A stretch of 7,909 nt of DNA, from contig CATIQX010000052.1 in assembly GCA_949531795.1 (NCBI GenBank), positions 1-7,909 on the forward strand, written 5' to 3'. Below are positions 1 to 6,549 of the stretch, one piece after another (position 1 is the first letter of the stretch; each line of letters opens with the position of its first letter). Below the pieces are notes generated by a model. That model worked only from the letters and a program-made list of their open reading frames with translations. It searched no databases and was not told the DNA's origin. This DNA comes from Cryomorphaceae bacterium. Its GTDB lineage: Bacteria > Bacteroidota > Bacteroidia > Flavobacteriales > BACL11. The translations under genes and the position numbers were made by a program.

Positions 1-1
1 A

Positions 2-802
2 GAAGTTAAAAATATGAATTCTACTCGAAATGTAAAGCGAGCTATTGAGTTTGAAATAGATAGACAAATAGCTTTAGTAGAAGCAGGTAAAGAAGTAAGC
101 CATGAAACAAGAAGTTTTAATGCAGCTAATAACTCTACAATTTCAATGCGACACAAGGAGGAAGCAAATGACTATCGCTACTTTCCTGAACCTGACTTAC
201 AGGCAGTAATTGTTACTCAAGAGTATATTGAAAAAGTAAAAAATAGTTTACCCCCCCTACCAAGCGAACTTTTCCAAAAGTTTACTACTGAATTTGGTTT
301 ATCAGATTATGATGCTAATATTCTTACAGATGAAAAAGGAATTGCACTATACTACAATGAATTATGTGGTTCAACCAAAAACTATAAGTCAGCTGCTAAT
401 TTTGTGAACGGAAGTGTAAAATCTTACCTAAATGAAAAAGCAATTAGCATTGCAGAATTCAGTATTAATCCTGAAAGATTAGCCAGCCTCATTTCTATTG
501 TTGATGAAGGGAAAGTAAGCAATACAGTAGCGACATCAAAAGTATTCATTACAATGCTTAAATGCAATGATACGGCTGATAAAATAGCAACTGACAATAA
601 CTGGATACAAGAAAGTGATAGCGATGCTTTAGGAGATTATATAAAAATCGTAATCGCTAAATACCCAGAAAAAGCAAAAGACTATAAAAAAGGTAAAAAA
701 GGATTAATTGGCCTTTTCATGGGCGAAGTAATGAAACTTTCTAAAGGACAAGCTGACCCAAAATTAGCTAACCAATTACTAAGAAATCAACTAGAAAAGT
801 AA
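2..802 (+). CDS. gatB: Aspartyl/glutamyl-tRNA amidotransferase subunit B, C-terminal part (5' truncated by window)
   Basis: GatB is the kinase/transamidation subunit of the GatCAB complex, which converts misacylated Glu-tRNA(Gln) or Asp-tRNA(Asn) into Gln-tRNA or Asn-tRNA in the cytoplasm. The frame is open from base 2, so the ATG at 14 is an internal methionine: the residues around it (KNMNS..VKRAIEFEIDRQ) are a conserved internal GatB segment. Next come ETRSF and the family hallmark RHKEEANDYRYFPEPDL, the end of the catalytic cradle domain. The remaining ~190 residues are the helical and GatB/YqeY domains, ending with the tRNA-binding tail (KGLIGLFMGEVMK, then KGQADPKLANQLL). 266 residues are visible; full-length GatB is about 480, so a little under half is missing to the left. 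A run of seven C at 251-257 encodes Leu-Pro-Pro-Leu without disturbing the frame. lpxH starts 2 nt after the stop, suggesting cotranscription. Identification is firm. Confidence 0.96.
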   Translation, partial: EVKNMNSTRNVKRAIEFEIDRQIALVEAGKEVSHETRSFNAANNSTISMRHKEEANDYRYFPEPDLQAVIVTQEYIEKVKNSLPPLPSELFQKFTTEFGLSDYDANILTDEKGIALYYNELCGSTKNYKSAANFVNGSVKSYLNEKAISIAEFSINPERLASLISIVDEGKVSNTVATSKVFITMLKCNDTADKIATDNNWIQESDSDALGDYIKIVIAKYPEKAKDYKKGKKGLIGLFMGEVMKLSKGQADPKLANQLLRNQLEK

Positions 803-804
803 TT

Positions 805-1548
805 TTGACTAAAGATAAAATATATTTTGCTTCCGACTTCCATTTAGGAGCACCTAATATGGCGGAAAGCCATAAAAGAGAAAAGAAAATTGTCCAATGG
901 CTTACTGAAATTGAAAAAGACGCAAAAGCAATTTATTTAGTAGGCGATATTTTTGATTTCTGGTTTGAATACAATAAAGTAGTTCCTAAAGGTTTTGTTC
1001 GTTTATTAGGTAAGATTGCAAACTTAACAGATAAAGGAACACAAGTACATTTATTTTCAGGAAATCATGATTTATGGATGAAAGGTTATCTAGAAAGCGA
1101 AATAGGTGCAATCATACATCACGGAAACATCATCATTCAGGAAGGAGAAAAAAAGATACTTATAGGACACGGAGATGGATTAGGAAATGGAGACAATTTA
1201 TATAAAATTCTTAAAAAAATATTTACTTCAAAAATCTGTAAATGGATGTTTGCTCGTTTACATCCTAACTTTGCATTTACTTTAGCACATACTTGGAGTA
1301 ATAATAGTCGTAAAGGAGGTGATAAAGCCAAGTTTATTAGTAAGGAGAAAGAAATTCTTTTTGGCTACTGTCAAGAACAACAGAAAATTAATCCTGTTGA
1401 CTATTATGTATTTGGTCACAGGCATCTACCCCTTAAAATTAAAATAGATAAAAAGGCTACTTACATAAACCTTGGGGAATGGATAAGCCAAAAAAATTAT
1501 GGAGTACTAGAAAAGGGAATAATAAAATTAGAAACCTACAGACAATAA
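805..1548 (+). CDS. lpxH: UDP-2,3-diacylglucosamine diphosphatase (LpxH-type metallophosphoesterase)
   Basis: LpxH hydrolyses UDP-2,3-diacylglucosamine to lipid X and UMP, the fourth step of lipid A synthesis, at the inner face of the cytoplasmic membrane. The 247-residue product has the calcineurin-like phosphoesterase metal motifs in order: DFH (D11, H13), GDIFDFW (D48), GNHD (N87-D89), GHGDG (H122) and FGHRH (H205, H207). The FDFWFEY stretch after the GD motif and the GHGDGLG motif are typical of the LpxH branch rather than general phosphodiesterases. Length fits the family (about 240-260). The start is TTG at 805, only 2 nt after the gatB stop; no in-frame ATG precedes the first metal ligand (the first is residue 19), so a non-ATG start is required. 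No Shine-Dalgarno is visible, as is common in Bacteroidota, and translation may be coupled to gatB. Presence of this gene indicates a lipid A-producing, Gram-negative host. Confidence 0.92.
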   Translation: MTKDKIYFASDFHLGAPNMAESHKREKKIVQWLTEIEKDAKAIYLVGDIFDFWFEYNKVVPKGFVRLLGKIANLTDKGTQVHLFSGNHDLWMKGYLESEIGAIIHHGNIIIQEGEKKILIGHGDGLGNGDNLYKILKKIFTSKICKWMFARLHPNFAFTLAHTWSNNSRKGGDKAKFISKEKEILFGYCQEQQKINPVDYYVFGHRHLPLKIKIDKKATYINLGEWISQKNYGVLEKGIIKLETYRQ

Positions 1549-1553
1549 AAAAA

Positions 1554-1569
1554 CCATCAGATATGATGG
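1554..1569. terminator. Bidirectional intrinsic terminator between convergent lpxH and protease genes
   Basis: A perfect 6-bp stem, CCATCA (1554-1559) pairing with TGATGG (1564-1569), encloses a GATA loop. On the + strand it is followed by cTTTcTTTTT; on the - strand it is followed by a run of seven T. It sits 5 nt after the lpxH stop and 24 nt beyond the stop of the convergent protease gene, so it can end both transcripts. The stem is short, but position and T-tracts on both sides support the call. Confidence 0.72.
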
Positions 1570-1593
1570 CTTTCTTTTTATATTTAGATTTGA

Positions 1594-4125
1594 TTATTTC
1601 AGTATTAATTTATCCGTCATAATTAGATCTCCATCAGCAACAACCTTAACAAAATAAATTCCTGTTACAAGGTGAGATAAATCAATATTATTGATCCTAT
1701 AATAGTTAGTTACGATTTCATCTGAAAATAAATGCATTATTTCCTCACCTAAGATGTTTACCAAGTTAACCTCAACCTCTTTATTAACTAAATTATTAAG
1801 CTCAATAAACACTTTTCCATCTGAAGGATTAGGGAAAATTGAAAGTCTTGAAGCAATAGTAATATTAGGAAGCATTAAATTATCAGCTTCTCCAATTTTA
1901 ATATTATCTAGATAGAAATTATTTGCACTCCCATTAGTCACATATTCAAATTTGAATCTAATATTATCATTTTTTAATTGACTCTTTGTCATAACTGTAT
2001 CATTCCACTCAGATGTAGTTGGCCTGAAATTAGCTGTATATAAACCTGCATTAGCCACTTGAACATTAGTTAATGATCCTAAAGTTCTCCATATCTCTCC
2101 ACAATCATTTGAGTAATATACATTGACCTCATTCACAGGGAAAGTATTTAATGAAGCTCCTGAATAAGAAAACTTAATTGCTGGACTTGTTAAAGCACTT
2201 AAATCATATGCTACAGAGATTAACTCATCAGTTCCTAAAGTCAAATTATTTTTATTCATCATTAATCCTGCTGAACCAGAAACAGATACTCCATTTATCC
2301 ATTCCCATGAAGAGTTATCAATTGTATTAAAATTCCAATCCGAAGAAGGAACAGCTTTACTTATTTGCCAGTCATTAGATAGTTCAGAAATATCTTCAAA
2401 ATCATACGTATAAGCTCCGGCAGTATTTGAAGATGAAGAAGGAGAAATAATAATTACATTTTCTTTAACAGTTGTAGACGAGCAAGAATTAATGTAATAA
2501 GCTACATATGTTTTTTTCTCTATTTCACCTCTATAAAAAAGTGTATCTGCAAAGTATCCGTTAAAGAATAAAGTAGAATCTGTTTGTATTGTATCTATAT
2601 AAGTTGCGTTTAATATACTGTCTGTATTTAATTGATTTAGTAACCAATAAGAATCAATACTGTATCCTTCATTATCAATGTGAAGGGAAATACTTGAAGC
2701 ACCAAGTGCAACTAATTCACTTTCTGAACCTTGTATAATTAATGTTTCAATAATTGAGTCATAAGAAGTTGCATCTAGCAAATTTAGATCTGATAGATTG
2801 GAAGATCTAGCCTCAGTTGTTTCATTGTATTCAATAGTTAAAGAAACATCATAACTTCCTGAAGAACTGTAAGTATGAGCCACTAAATCTGCATTTGAGT
2901 TATCTGTATTACCATCACCATAATCCCAAATCATAGAGCTTACTGTGCCTGAAGGAAATTGTGTTTTATTTCCTTTTAAAACTATACTTTCTCCTAAACA
3001 CATTAAGTATTTTCCTGAAGAACTAATAAAATCAGTATTTTGACTACAAATTGGTGTTATAAAACCATCTTCCACTCCAGTTAATATAATATTTTCATCT
3101 GACCACATGTACTCTCTATACCCAATACCTGAAACTCCTGATTCTTCATCATATAATCCTTCTAAAGTTTCATTCATAACTTGATTTTGCCCCATTGTAA
3201 ACATAGTAACATGAGCATCAGAAGAATAATCCATATAGTTAACAAACATTTCTCCAGCAGGGCTTAAAGAATCCGCTACACAACCCCAGGGCACTAGTCC
3301 AGTGCTAGGATTAACAAGACCAACATGATAAGGAAAATCTGATATATTTATTCCATAGTTTGGTTCTCTTGCAGGAGGTGTATCTTTTACATTGTCATCA
3401 CCACAAGATGCATCTCCCCACACATGCCTTAAACCTAACCAATGTCCACACTCATGAGTTAAAGTTCCACCGGATACCATTTGACTAGCTAACAATACAA
3501 CTCCGTCAGTAGACATGCTTCCTGAAGAAGGAAATTGCGCATAACCTAGCAAAGTATTTCCATCAGCTTGTGGTTGAAACTTTTGGAGTGTCCATATATT
3601 AAGATATTGATACGAATTCCAGTAGCTTAATGCTTTAACTGCGTCTCTAGGCTCCGGCTCATTAGTCAATTCTGAACGTACTCTGATAATACCAGAAGTT
3701 GGATTTCCCTGAGGGTCAATTTTAGCTAAACGAAATTCAACATTTAAGTCACCTCTTACAGAAGCAAAAATATCTGGTGTTTTATTTAAAAAATTAGAAG
3801 CTTGCCCATTTATATTTGCATTTAAAATATCCAAAGCACCCTGAATAGAGGCATCAGAAATATTTTCACCACCTAAATTATGTATAACATGTACTACAAC
3901 TGGAATAATTTTTTTACCATTTTCTACTTTCAAGTTCTTCATTTTACTTGAGACTGATTTATAGTTAGCTTCTAAATCAGCGTTAATCCCATCAAGATTC
4001 TGATAAAATGCCGGGAATTTTTGTTTTTGTTCTTCATAAGAACCGTCATAAGTACCACACTGCTGTGCATTTACTGAAGTGACTAATAATAAAGCAAAAA
4101 TTAAAAGGAAAGGTATGTTTTTCAT
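1594..4125 (-). CDS. Secreted M43-family zinc metalloprotease with PKD-like region and T9SS C-terminal sorting domain
   Basis: Probable exported endopeptidase of the pappalysin/cytophagalysin (M43) metzincin family. Visible parts of the 843 residues: signal peptide 1-20 (hydrophobic core, then SVNA|Q); prodomain-like region to about 70; catalytic domain about 70-330 with the extended zinc motif HECGHWLGLRH (H224, E225, H228, H234) and Met-turn NYMDY (M298) in the usual M43 context before FTMGQ; cysteines 241 and 282 fit an M43 disulfide; PKD-like segment about 390-432 (WDYGDG, then AHTYSSSGSYDVSLTI); a Ser/Asp/Thr-rich stretch about 433-570 I cannot assign; a jelly-roll-like module about 570-745 (starts YDFED, ends FYLDNIKIGE); and a type A T9SS sorting domain about 760-843 (SIFPNPSDGKVFIEL, then GIYFVKV, ending KLILK). 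It would cross the inner membrane by Sec and the outer membrane by T9SS, to be released or anchored. It has its own probable promoter and a shared terminator. All catalytic residues are present; the substrate is unknown. Confidence 0.93.
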   Translation of the reverse strand: MKNIPFLLIFALLLVTSVNAQQCGTYDGSYEEQKQKFPAFYQNLDGINADLEANYKSVSSKMKNLKVENGKKIIPVVVHVIHNLGGENISDASIQGALDILNANINGQASNFLNKTPDIFASVRGDLNVEFRLAKIDPQGNPTSGIIRVRSELTNEPEPRDAVKALSYWNSYQYLNIWTLQKFQPQADGNTLLGYAQFPSSGSMSTDGVVLLASQMVSGGTLTHECGHWLGLRHVWGDASCGDDNVKDTPPAREPNYGINISDFPYHVGLVNPSTGLVPWGCVADSLSPAGEMFVNYMDYSSDAHVTMFTMGQNQVMNETLEGLYDEESGVSGIGYREYMWSDENIILTGVEDGFITPICSQNTDFISSSGKYLMCLGESIVLKGNKTQFPSGTVSSMIWDYGDGNTDNSNADLVAHTYSSSGSYDVSLTIEYNETTEARSSNLSDLNLLDATSYDSIIETLIIQGSESELVALGASSISLHIDNEGYSIDSYWLLNQLNTDSILNATYIDTIQTDSTLFFNGYFADTLFYRGEIEKKTYVAYYINSCSSTTVKENVIIISPSSSSNTAGAYTYDFEDISELSNDWQISKAVPSSDWNFNTIDNSSWEWINGVSVSGSAGLMMNKNNLTLGTDELISVAYDLSALTSPAIKFSYSGASLNTFPVNEVNVYYSNDCGEIWRTLGSLTNVQVANAGLYTANFRPTTSEWNDTVMTKSQLKNDNIRFKFEYVTNGSANNFYLDNIKIGEADNLMLPNITIASRLSIFPNPSDGKVFIELNNLVNKEVEVNLVNILGEEIMHLFSDEIVTNYYRINNIDLSHLVTGIYFVKVVADGDLIMTDKLILK

Positions 4126-4156
4126 ATCGAATGAATTTGTTTAAATTTTAAGGAAA

Positions 4157-4164
4157 CAAATATA
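4157..4164 (-). promoter_or_regulatory. Bacteroidota-type -7 box (TATATTTG) upstream of the M43 protease gene
   Basis: Read on the - strand this is TATATTTG, a full match to the Bacteroidota sigma-ABfr -7 consensus TAnnTTTG, 31 nt upstream of the protease ATG. A TTG on the same strand (4186-4188) lies 21 nt upstream, within the loose spacing seen for the -33 element. It lies in the 97-nt gap after lipA, which suggests the protease is transcribed independently. Motif match only; AT-rich sequence makes chance hits possible. Confidence 0.5.
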
Positions 4165-4222
4165 ATGATTATCTACTATTATAGACAACATCTTTCATAA
4201 AAATATAAAAAGGAATGAGTTG

Positions 4223-5077
4223 TTAGTATATATGCTTTTCAGCATGATAAGAAGATCGAACTAAAGGACTACTCTCAACATGTTGAAAACCAAGAGAAAG
4301 ACCAATATCTCTATACTTATCAAATTGAGCAGGAGTAATAAATTCGAGAACAGAAAGATGTTTTTTTGATGGCTGTAAATACTGACCAATAGTCATTATA
4401 GAAACACCCACTTCCCTTAAATCACGCATAGTCGCAACGACTTCCTCTTGAGTTTCCCCTAACCCAAGCATAATTCCAGATTTAGTTCTAATACCACCTT
4501 CATTTAGATATCTTAATACATCCAAACTTCTATCATATTTAGCCTGTATTCTTACCTTTTTAGTTAATCTTCTTACCGTCTCCATATTGTGAGAAACCAC
4601 CTCAGGTGCTACATCAATAATTGGTTGTATATCCTTTAATTTCCCCTTAAAATCAGGAATTAAAGTTTCCATTGTTGTTTTAGGATTTTCTTTTCGTATT
4701 TCATTTATAGTTTCCACCCATATACTTGCACCACCATCTCTCAAATCATCACGATCAACAGAAGTAATAACAGCATGCTTCACTTTCATTAACTGAACAG
4801 AACGCGCTACTTTTTTTGGCTCTAAAATATCAACAGCTAAGGGGCGACCAGTCATTACATTACAAAAACCACATGATCGTGTACAGATATTTCCAAGAAT
4901 CATAAAGGTTGCCGTTCCAGCACCCCAACACTCCCCCATATTTGGGCAATTTCCACTTTCACAAATAGTATGTAAATCATGAGATTTAGTGATTCCCCTA
5001 ACAGCCTTATAAGCTTGACCAGTTGGTAATTTAACTTTTAGCCACTTAGGCTTTTTTATTTTTTCTTGAATCTCCAA
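4223..5077 (-). CDS. lipA: Lipoyl synthase (radical SAM), non-ATG start
   Basis: LipA inserts two sulfur atoms into protein-bound octanoyl groups to make the lipoyl cofactor of the pyruvate and 2-oxoglutarate dehydrogenase and glycine cleavage complexes. Numbering from a TTG at 5110, both iron-sulfur sites are intact: auxiliary cluster C50-x4-C55-x5-C61 (ICESGNCPNMGECW), radical SAM cluster C76-x3-C80-x2-C83 (CTRSCGFC), and the C-terminal RSSYHAE whose Ser ligates the auxiliary cluster. TATFMILGNICTRSCGFC is a family hallmark. No ATG lies in frame upstream of the core, and a stop closes the frame 9 nt before 5110. The start must be non-ATG: TTG at 5077 (used here, 284 residues, giving a normal-length leader before KKPKWLKVKLPTG) or TTG at 5110 (295 residues, overlapping the preceding small ORF by 26 nt). 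I prefer 5077 because it falls 7 nt after that ORF's stop, fitting translational coupling. Identity is firm; the start is not. Confidence 0.95.
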   Translation of the reverse strand: MEIQEKIKKPKWLKVKLPTGQAYKAVRGITKSHDLHTICESGNCPNMGECWGAGTATFMILGNICTRSCGFCNVMTGRPLAVDILEPKKVARSVQLMKVKHAVITSVDRDDLRDGGASIWVETINEIRKENPKTTMETLIPDFKGKLKDIQPIIDVAPEVVSHNMETVRRLTKKVRIQAKYDRSLDVLRYLNEGGIRTKSGIMLGLGETQEEVVATMRDLREVGVSIMTIGQYLQPSKKHLSVLEFITPAQFDKYRDIGLSLGFQHVESSPLVRSSYHAEKHIY

Positions 5078-5084
5078 AATAAAT

Positions 5085-5207
5085 TTAAGCTGGTAAAACT
5101 GATGACTCAACTCCAGCTACACCTGGACATTGATCAGCATTAATCGCACAAGATGAAACAAAACTAACTAAGACTATTGCTATTGCAAAAAACACTACTT
5201 TTTTCAT
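5085..5207 (-). CDS. Very small putative lipoprotein (40 aa) immediately upstream of lipA
   Basis: A 40-codon ORF (ATG at 5207, TAA at 5087-5085) encodes a textbook lipoprotein leader: MKK, a hydrophobic core VVFFAIAIVLVSF, and the lipobox VSSC with the acylated cysteine at position 20. The mature part would be only 21 residues (begins CAINADQCPGVAG) with no recognisable domain. Its start lies 16 nt downstream of a TAnnTTTG box on the same strand and it ends 7 nt before the preferred lipA start, so it fits as the first gene of a lipA transcript. Small Lys-leader lipoproteins are common in Bacteroidota but are usually longer; this could be a genuine mini-lipoprotein, a leader ORF that couples translation into lipA, or a remnant. 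I do not recognise a named family. Confidence 0.6.
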   Translation of the reverse strand: MKKVVFFAIAIVLVSFVSSCAINADQCPGVAGVESSVLPA

Positions 5208-5223
5208 TGTAAATAATTTTTCA

Positions 5224-5231
5224 CAAAAATA
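5224..5231 (-). promoter_or_regulatory. Bacteroidota-type -7 box (TATTTTTG) for the small lipoprotein/lipA unit
   Basis: On the - strand this reads TATTTTTG, matching TAnnTTTG, and lies 16 nt before the ATG of the small lipoprotein ORF. No convincing TTTG -33 element is visible at the expected distance. It is the only promoter-like candidate I see for lipA. Confidence 0.45.
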
Positions 5232-5251
5232 CATTTTTAAAACAGATTATC

Positions 5252-5259
5252 TATCTTTG
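5252..5259 (+). promoter_or_regulatory. Bacteroidota-type -7 box (TATCTTTG) for the ung operon
   Basis: TATCTTTG matches TAnnTTTG and sits 10 nt before the ung ATG, so the mRNA leader would be only a few bases long. No clear -33 TTTG is seen. Between the box and the ATG the sequence is A-rich (AAATAATAAA), which suits Bacteroidota initiation without Shine-Dalgarno pairing. Confidence 0.48.
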
Positions 5260-5269
5260 AAATAATAAA

Positions 5270-5950
5270 ATGACAATTAAAAAATTACATCTAAATTCAA
5301 AATGGAAAGCTTTTTTGAGGCAGGAACTAAATACTAATAACTTTCAAGAAATTATAAGCGCTTTAGAAATTGAAAGAAAAAAATATTCTATTTTTCCTAA
5401 AAATGATGAAATTTTTAATGCATTCAATTTCACATTACCTAGCGACATTAAAGTTGTGATTTTAGGTCAAGATCCTTATCATGGAAAAGGACAAGCACAT
5501 GGGCTTTGTTTTTCAGTGCCTAGTGGAATAAAAATACCACCCTCTCTTAGAAATATATTTAAGGAATTACAAAGAGATTTAAATTATCCTATTTCTAGTA
5601 ATGGAAACCTAGATTCTTGGGCAAAGCAAGGAGTACTAATGCTGAATTCTTCATTAACTGTCAGAGAGAAAATTGCTGGTTCTCACCAAAAATTAGGTTG
5701 GGAGCTATTTACTGATAGTGTAATTAAAAAAATATCAGCTAAAAAAGAAGGAATCATTTTTTTACTTTGGGGTACCTTTGCTCAAAAAAAGTTAGAATTG
5801 ATTGATCAAGAAAAACATCATACTTTAATTACCTCTCATCCCTCCCCTTTTTCGGCATATAGAGGGTTTTTAGGATGTAATCACTTTTCAAAAACAAATA
5901 AACTACTTTTAAAAAACAAGCAACAACCTATCAACTGGAAATTATGTTAA
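5270..5950 (+). CDS. ung: Uracil-DNA glycosylase, family 1
   Basis: Removes uracil from DNA (from cytosine deamination or dUTP incorporation), starting base excision repair. The 226-residue product matches the family length and shows all family 1 motifs: the water-activating loop GQDPYHG (66-72, catalytic D68), the uracil-stacking Phe in LCFSVP (F81), the uracil-recognising Asn in LMLNSSLTV (N126), IFLLWG (163-168), and the minor-groove loop HPSPFSAYRGF (190-200, H190). The ATG at 5270 follows an A-rich leader just after a TAnnTTTG box. The gene heads a close-packed + strand cluster; the next gene overlaps its 3' end by 7 nt. No missing residues or frame problems. Confidence 0.97.
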   Translation: MTIKKLHLNSKWKAFLRQELNTNNFQEIISALEIERKKYSIFPKNDEIFNAFNFTLPSDIKVVILGQDPYHGKGQAHGLCFSVPSGIKIPPSLRNIFKELQRDLNYPISSNGNLDSWAKQGVLMLNSSLTVREKIAGSHQKLGWELFTDSVIKKISAKKEGIIFLLWGTFAQKKLELIDQEKHHTLITSHPSPFSAYRGFLGCNHFSKTNKLLLKNKQQPINWKLC

Positions 5951-6534
5951 GAACCATTGCTCTTGTTATAATTAGTCTTACAGGATTAAATGCAACAGCT
6001 CAAAATTCAATAATTGAGCGAGTTAATAATTATTTAAATAGTAAAAACACTTTCGCTGATGAGGTAATTTATGTGTCCATCACAAAACAAAAGCTCTACC
6101 ATATAAAACTTGATATAATTATTAAAGAATATACTATTTCAAGTTCAGCATACGGCGTAGGTAGTATAGCGGGAAGTAATAAAACACCAATAGGGCTACA
6201 CAGAATAAAAGAGAAATATGGTGAGAAAACACCAGTAAATGGCATAATGGTAGCAAGGGTATTTCATGGTAATATAGCAACCATATATAATGATAAAACA
6301 AAAAGCAAAACTGATGATATCACAAGTAGAATACTATGGCTAGAAGGCTTAGAAAAAGGAAGTAATAAAGGTAAAGGAATTGATTCCTTTAATAGATATA
6401 TTTACATACACGGAACATCAGAAGAAGGAAGTCTAGGGGAACCTGCATCACATGGTTGTATAAGAATGAAAAATAAAGAAGTGATTGATTTGTATAAACT
6501 ATTAGAAGTTGGTACTTTAGTCCTCATTTTATAA
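5944..6534 (+). CDS. Exported L,D-transpeptidase (YkuD domain)
   Basis: Predicted periplasmic enzyme of the YkuD (L,D-transpeptidase) family, which forms 3-3 peptidoglycan cross-links or attaches proteins to peptidoglycan through an active-site cysteine. A signal peptide covers about 1-19 (MLRTIALVIISLTG, then NATA|Q). The YkuD domain spans about 40-196: the N-terminal strand VIYVSITKQKLYHI, the KTPIGLHRI motif (80-88), IHGTSEEGSLGEPASHGCIRM (155-175) with H156, H170, catalytic C172 and R174, and a final strand GTLVLIL. At 196 residues it is a minimal version with no LysM or PG-binding module. Its ATG lies inside ung and overlaps it by 7 nt in another frame, which suggests translational coupling. 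The link to ung is probably transcriptional convenience. Substrate and cross-link type cannot be read from sequence. Confidence 0.9.
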   Translation: MLRTIALVIISLTGLNATAQNSIIERVNNYLNSKNTFADEVIYVSITKQKLYHIKLDIIIKEYTISSSAYGVGSIAGSNKTPIGLHRIKEKYGEKTPVNGIMVARVFHGNIATIYNDKTKSKTDDITSRILWLEGLEKGSNKGKGIDSFNRYIYIHGTSEEGSLGEPASHGCIRMKNKEVIDLYKLLEVGTLVLIL

Positions 6535-6549
6535 TTCAAAAAAACACTT

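Noticed and set aside
251..257. Run of seven C in gatB as a frameshift site
   Set aside because: The frame continues as normal GatB sequence on both sides, so there is no sign of slippage or programmed frameshifting.
1137..1331. 64-codon reverse-strand open frame inside lpxH
   Set aside because: Antisense to the well-conserved LpxH core (GHGDG region), with no recognisable motif; explained by AT-rich codon bias.
4126..4222. Possible terminator after lipA
   Set aside because: The - strand is T-rich after the lipA stop but I find no stable hairpin; only a promoter-like box is supported there.
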